Assembly (NCBI GenBank): GCA_003134785.1
Contig: PLCN01000019.1
Span: forward strand, 186,001 to 250,000
Source of the DNA: Spartobacteria bacterium
Lineage (GTDB): Bacteria > Verrucomicrobiota > Verrucomicrobiia > Chthoniobacterales > UBA10450
DNA length: 64,000 bases
Direction: 5' to 3'
A program made the translations under genes and the position numbers. This document shows positions 60,936 through 64,000 of this stretch, piece by piece. The notes under the pieces were generated by a model. The model ran no database searches and had not been told where the DNA came from. It worked only from the letters and a program-made list of their open reading frames with translations. Within the stretch, counting starts at the first letter, position 1. Each line of letters opens with the position of its first letter.

Positions 60936-61900
60936 CAGGGTTTCTCGAACAACTTCGAAAGATCAGGCGCGCTCTTGATGAAGCCGGCTTTCATCGAGTT
61001 CTGCATAAAACTCTCGACCGAGGCGCGCGGGACTTCGGCCGTGAACACAATCCGCTTCCACGATTGCGCGATCAGGTCCGGTGCCATATCGCTTTTGGTT
61101 TCCGCGAGCAGTTCGGCGCGCACCAGCGTCTGGGCTTCTTCCGGATTCTTCACCATCCACTCCGTCAACTCGGCGTGCGCTTGAGTGAACTTCTTCGCCA
61201 GATCGCGATGTTCCGCGAAGAACTTCACGCTCGAAACCAAAACGGTGGTGGCGACATCTTTTTCATCCACGAGAATTTTGCCGCCGGACTCGCGCTCGAG
61301 CCGTGAGACCCACGGTTCCACCGTCCACACCGCATCGACTCTTTTTTGCTGGAACAACGACAGTTGATCGGGATTTTGCGTCGGCAAGACCTGTGCATCG
61401 CCACCGAGCTGCGTGATCTTAAGACCGCCCGCCGTCAACCACGCGCGACAGGAAATATCCTGCGTGTTTCCCAGTTGCGGCGTGGCAATTTTCTTCCCGC
61501 GAAAATCCGCGGGCGTTTTCAGGTTTTGGTCCGGTTGGACCACGAGCGCCGCGCCGCCATTCGCGGCTCCGGCGATCATTCGGACTTCGTCGCCGTTCGA
61601 TCTCGCATAAGCATTCAAGGCGGGTCCGGGCCCGACATAAGTAAGATCGATCGACTGCGCGAAGATCGCTTCCATCGCGCTCGGCCCGGCATTGTAAACG
61701 AACCACTCGATCTTGGTCCCTGGACCGAGCCGCTCTTCAAACCAGCCTTTGCCTTGCCGCGAAAGATTATGCGCCACGAGCGCCTGGGCGTGAGTGATAT
61801 TTGGAAAGTGCCCGACGCGCAGGACAGCATTATCGGCCGCGTCCACAACGCTGGTGAAAGCAAACGCGACGGACGCAATCAGCAGAGGAATTGTTTTCAT
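60935..61900 (-). CDS. ABC transporter substrate-binding protein, SsuA/TauA type
   Basis: A 321-residue periplasmic binding protein: signal peptide (MKTIPLLIASVAFAF, cleavage near VVDAA), then RVGHFPNITHAQALVA, FVYNAGPSAMEAIFAQSIDL and the family GKKIATPQLGNTQDI block. Fold and context match nitrate/sulfonate/bicarbonate binding proteins, but the ligand is unknown. No sulfonate monooxygenase (ssuD) or nitrate-reductase gene is in the window. ATG 61900 gives the proper signal peptide; the frame is open eight codons further upstream. Confidence 0.88.
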   Translation of the reverse strand: MKTIPLLIASVAFAFTSVVDAADNAVLRVGHFPNITHAQALVAHNLSRQGKGWFEERLGPGTKIEWFVYNAGPSAMEAIFAQSIDLTYVGPGPALNAYARSNGDEVRMIAGAANGGAALVVQPDQNLKTPADFRGKKIATPQLGNTQDISCRAWLTAGGLKITQLGGDAQVLPTQNPDQLSLFQQKRVDAVWTVEPWVSRLERESGGKILVDEKDVATTVLVSSVKFFAEHRDLAKKFTQAHAELTEWMVKNPEEAQTLVRAELLAETKSDMAPDLIAQSWKRIVFTAEVPRASVESFMQNSMKAGFIKSAPDLSKLFEKP

Positions 61901-61932
61901 AAGTCTTTCGTAGCTCAGTAGCAAAAACCCGC

Positions 61933-64000
61933 TTATTTTTGAATTTCTATTTTCCCCAATCCGGCAACCTCGAGCTGTTGATTCAGTAAGGGAAGGTCCT
62001 GCTCTTCGATCGCTCGCCAGCGTTGGATTATCGATTGGGATTCACGTTGAAGGTCAGCGACCGCCGTCCGGACGACTGGCGTACGCGCAGCATCGAATTC
62101 CTGGATGGTCCCAAATAGCGTTCCCAGTTTTTCCAACAATTCCAGGCTCAGCGTGGCCCTCTCCCGACGGCTCGGCGGACCGGCGATTTCCTGCAATTTC
62201 TTTTTCAGAGCGTCGAGCTGCGCCGTAACTGCGTTTTGCCCGGCGCGTTCTTTCGCCTTTTCGATTTCCGTGCTCAACCGACCGAGGCCGTTGTTTACTG
62301 TTTCAAGCGCTGGCCGGATTTCATAAAGCGCTTTGCTCAGCTCAAACTGTTGCGCCAGATCCGCCGGGGAAGCTTTCACGCGAGGATCGATTTTCACCGA
62401 GAGCGGCTGCGTATAGCTCTTTCCGTTCACCGTTAAGATAGCTGAATAGTCGCCGGGCGTTACCCAGGGGGAAGTCGGTTCCGGGGCCGTGTTGTGAGGC
62501 ACCGCCGTCATCGGATATTCCGGTTCGATGCCGGGCACAGGCGCATAGTGCATGTCCCACAGAAAACGGTGCAGCCCGCGCTCATTGGATAACCTTTGCG
62601 GCGGCCGGACCCAGTACGCTGGAATCTTCAGGTTCGGATCGATGGGCGGAACTGGGTCAACACTCGAATAGCGCCGGACGACATTCCCCTTCCCGTCTTT
62701 GATCTCGAGCGTGATCGCGCCGGCAGCATTCTTGCCCAGATAGTAATCAATCATCGCACCGTCCGGCGGGTTCTCTCCGGCCGGCTCGTCCGGCGGTATC
62801 GGTGTGTCGGTGTTCAAACTCGCCCGCACGCGCAATCCGGTTTGCGGCTTGAAGAGAATCGGTTCTTCATCGCTCGTCACCAGCTGACGCAACGGCGTGA
62901 TATTATCCAAAATCCAAAACCCGCGCCCGTGCGTCGCGACCGCGATGTCGTCGTCTTTGATGATCAAATCCCGCACCGAAGTCGCGGGCATGTTCAGCCG
63001 CAACGGCTGCCAGTTGTCACCGTCGTCCCACGAGACGTAAACCGCCCGTTCCGTGCCGGCGAACAACAGGCCTTTTCGCTGCGTGTCTTCGCGCACGACG
63101 TTCACCGTTTGTCCGCCGGGGATTCCTTTTACGATCTCGCTCCACGTCTTGCCGTTATCATGGGTCCGGTAAATGTGCGGCCGCATATCGTCGAGCCGGA
63201 TCGTGTTTACGGCGGAGTAAGCTGTGTTCGCGTCGAAGTGTCCGGCGTCCATCAGCGAAATTTTTTGCCAGGCGGAAATCTGCGGCGGCGTGACGTCCTT
63301 CCAATTCTTGCCGCCGTCGGCGGTTACGTGAATCAGACCGTCGTCCGTGCCGGCCCAGATTCGGTTCACGTCGAGAGGTGAAGGCGCAACCGTGTAAATG
63401 ACGGCGCGCGGTGTCGGTTGCGCGGTCGGCTGCGAGCGATACTTGCCGACAGTTGGCGGAATCTCAAAAGTCTTGCGCGTCAGGTCCTGGCTGATCTGCT
63501 CCCAATTCTGTCCGCCATCGCGAGTTTTCCAGAGTGTGTTGGCGGCGAAGAAAAGCAGGTGCGGATCGACCGGAGAAAAAATTACCGGCTGAGTGCGCAG
63601 CATCCGAAACTCGGGCGAGCGAAATGGTTTCGGCAGGATATTCTGCGCTTGTCCGGTGCGGCGATCGTAGCGCGTCAGCTTGCCGCCGTAGACAAAATCC
63701 GGATCGAGCGGATCGGGCGCGGCGTAGCCATATTCTTCCACCGCGACCGGATGCCAGTCGCGGAATGTAATCTCGCCGTCCTGGCCGCGGCTCGAGATGC
63801 AAACCGAACCGCTCTCCTGCTGGCCGCTGCACAAACGATACGGAAACGCATTATCCGCGCTGACGTGATAGAGCTGCGCCGTGGATTGATTGAACCATGA
63901 ACTCCACGTTTCGCCGCCGTTGACGGTGACGATCGCGCCCTGGTCGCTCGCGAGCAGGATGATCGCGGTGTTGTTCGGATTGACCCAGACGTTTTGATAA
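61933..64000 (-). CDS. BNR/Asp-box beta-propeller protein, VPS10/sortilin-like (5' end outside window)
   Basis: The frame is open to the right edge, so about 689 residues of the C-terminal part are visible. Asp-box repeats (S/T-x-D-x-G-x-x-W) occur four times: KTRDGGQNW, TADGGKNW, THDNGKTW and SWDDGDNW, and a fifth may be VNGGETW near the edge. They belong to a beta-propeller like VPS10/sortilin and GH74-type proteins. After the propeller comes a beta domain (DYSAILTVNGKSYTQPLSVKI) and a C-terminal helical bundle (KAKERAGQNAVTAQLDALKK, part). These proteins are usually secreted; binding or hydrolase function is unknown. Confidence 0.8.
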   Translation of the reverse strand, partial: YQNVWVNPNNTAIILLASDQGAIVTVNGGETWSSWFNQSTAQLYHVSADNAFPYRLCSGQQESGSVCISSRGQDGEITFRDWHPVAVEEYGYAAPDPLDPDFVYGGKLTRYDRRTGQAQNILPKPFRSPEFRMLRTQPVIFSPVDPHLLFFAANTLWKTRDGGQNWEQISQDLTRKTFEIPPTVGKYRSQPTAQPTPRAVIYTVAPSPLDVNRIWAGTDDGLIHVTADGGKNWKDVTPPQISAWQKISLMDAGHFDANTAYSAVNTIRLDDMRPHIYRTHDNGKTWSEIVKGIPGGQTVNVVREDTQRKGLLFAGTERAVYVSWDDGDNWQPLRLNMPATSVRDLIIKDDDIAVATHGRGFWILDNITPLRQLVTSDEEPILFKPQTGLRVRASLNTDTPIPPDEPAGENPPDGAMIDYYLGKNAAGAITLEIKDGKGNVVRRYSSVDPVPPIDPNLKIPAYWVRPPQRLSNERGLHRFLWDMHYAPVPGIEPEYPMTAVPHNTAPEPTSPWVTPGDYSAILTVNGKSYTQPLSVKIDPRVKASPADLAQQFELSKALYEIRPALETVNNGLGRLSTEIEKAKERAGQNAVTAQLDALKKKLQEIAGPPSRRERATLSLELLEKLGTLFGTIQEFDAARTPVVRTAVADLQRESQSIIQRWRAIEEQDLPLLNQQLEVAGLGKIEIQK

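Noticed and set aside
1-64000. tRNA, rRNA, tmRNA or other structured RNA genes
   Set aside because: I looked through the intergenic gaps for cloverleaf or conserved core sequences and saw none; a covariance-model search would be decisive.

Overview
The window looks like a stretch of chromosome from a free-living, Gram-negative-type bacterium with fairly high GC. My best guess is a soil member of the PVC group, probably Verrucomicrobiota of the Chthoniobacterales type. That guess rests on gene content (alpha-2-macroglobulin with PBP1C, a GxxExxY nuclease-like gene, DUF4337, sigma-54 with an NtrC-type activator) and on the many intergenic palindromes. No rRNA is present to prove it. The genome appears to be mostly housekeeping with short operons; many adjacent genes overlap by 1-4 bp. 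I found no rRNA, tRNA, CRISPR array, prophage, insertion-sequence transposase or restriction system.

Layout. 0-2 kb: 3' part of dnaA, then dnaN. 2.1-5.0 kb (minus): miaB, a membrane protein and a GT9 glycosyltransferase in one operon. 5.1-16.8 kb: mtnP, a small lipoprotein, a DD-carboxypeptidase, a VOC protein, ubiX-LPLAT-folD, an FAD oxidoreductase, uvrC, an RNB exonuclease and a penicillin-binding protein 2. 17-21.3 kb: an aldo/keto reductase facing a CbiX / GAF / predicted Fe-S protein / amidohydrolase operon. 21.4-26.8 kb: NtrC-type regulator, exported creatininase-like enzyme, two tiny secreted coiled-coil proteins, rpoN, a DciA-like protein and a MOSC protein. 27-32.5 kb (minus): beta-hydroxyacid dehydrogenase, an HTH-metallo-beta-lactamase fusion, DUF4337-ruvC-lipB, queA and an SDR. 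32.7-41.1 kb: a 1971-residue alpha-2-macroglobulin followed by pbpC. 41.2-49.7 kb: DUF1003, uvrD/pcrA, the GxxExxY cassette, malQ, mdh, purC and an RlmI-type methyltransferase. 49.8-59.3 kb: an envelope-glycan flavoured region (methyltransferase, GT39, GT8-like, GT2, a decayed methyltransferase/GT2 remnant, a large membrane protein) interrupted by two tail-anchored coiled-coil proteins and gatCA. 59.3-64 kb (minus): an SsuABC/TauABC-type ABC transporter and the 3' part of a BNR-repeat beta-propeller protein.

The most striking non-gene signal is the density of dispersed repeats. At least six families of inverted-repeat elements sit between genes. One (family A) has five copies of about 120-170 bp. 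Separately there are seven short arrays of tandem 7-bp units whose unit sequences differ but whose period is the same. Several elements are not confined to gaps: they supply stop codons (folD, queA), C-terminal residues (lipB, gatA, the GT2), a possible N-terminus (pbpC), and two heptamer arrays flank an extra segment of about 50 residues inside uvrC. One inverted-repeat family brackets the GxxExxY gene so tightly that repeat plus gene look like one 462-bp mobile unit; an empty version lies 1.7 kb away.

Other points of interest are a UvrC that lacks the usual cysteine cluster, a DR2241-like CbiX/Fe-S protein apparently split over separate genes with a GAF gene between them, and an XRE-type HTH fused to a metallo-beta-lactamase fold. 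All calls are made by eye from motifs and context.
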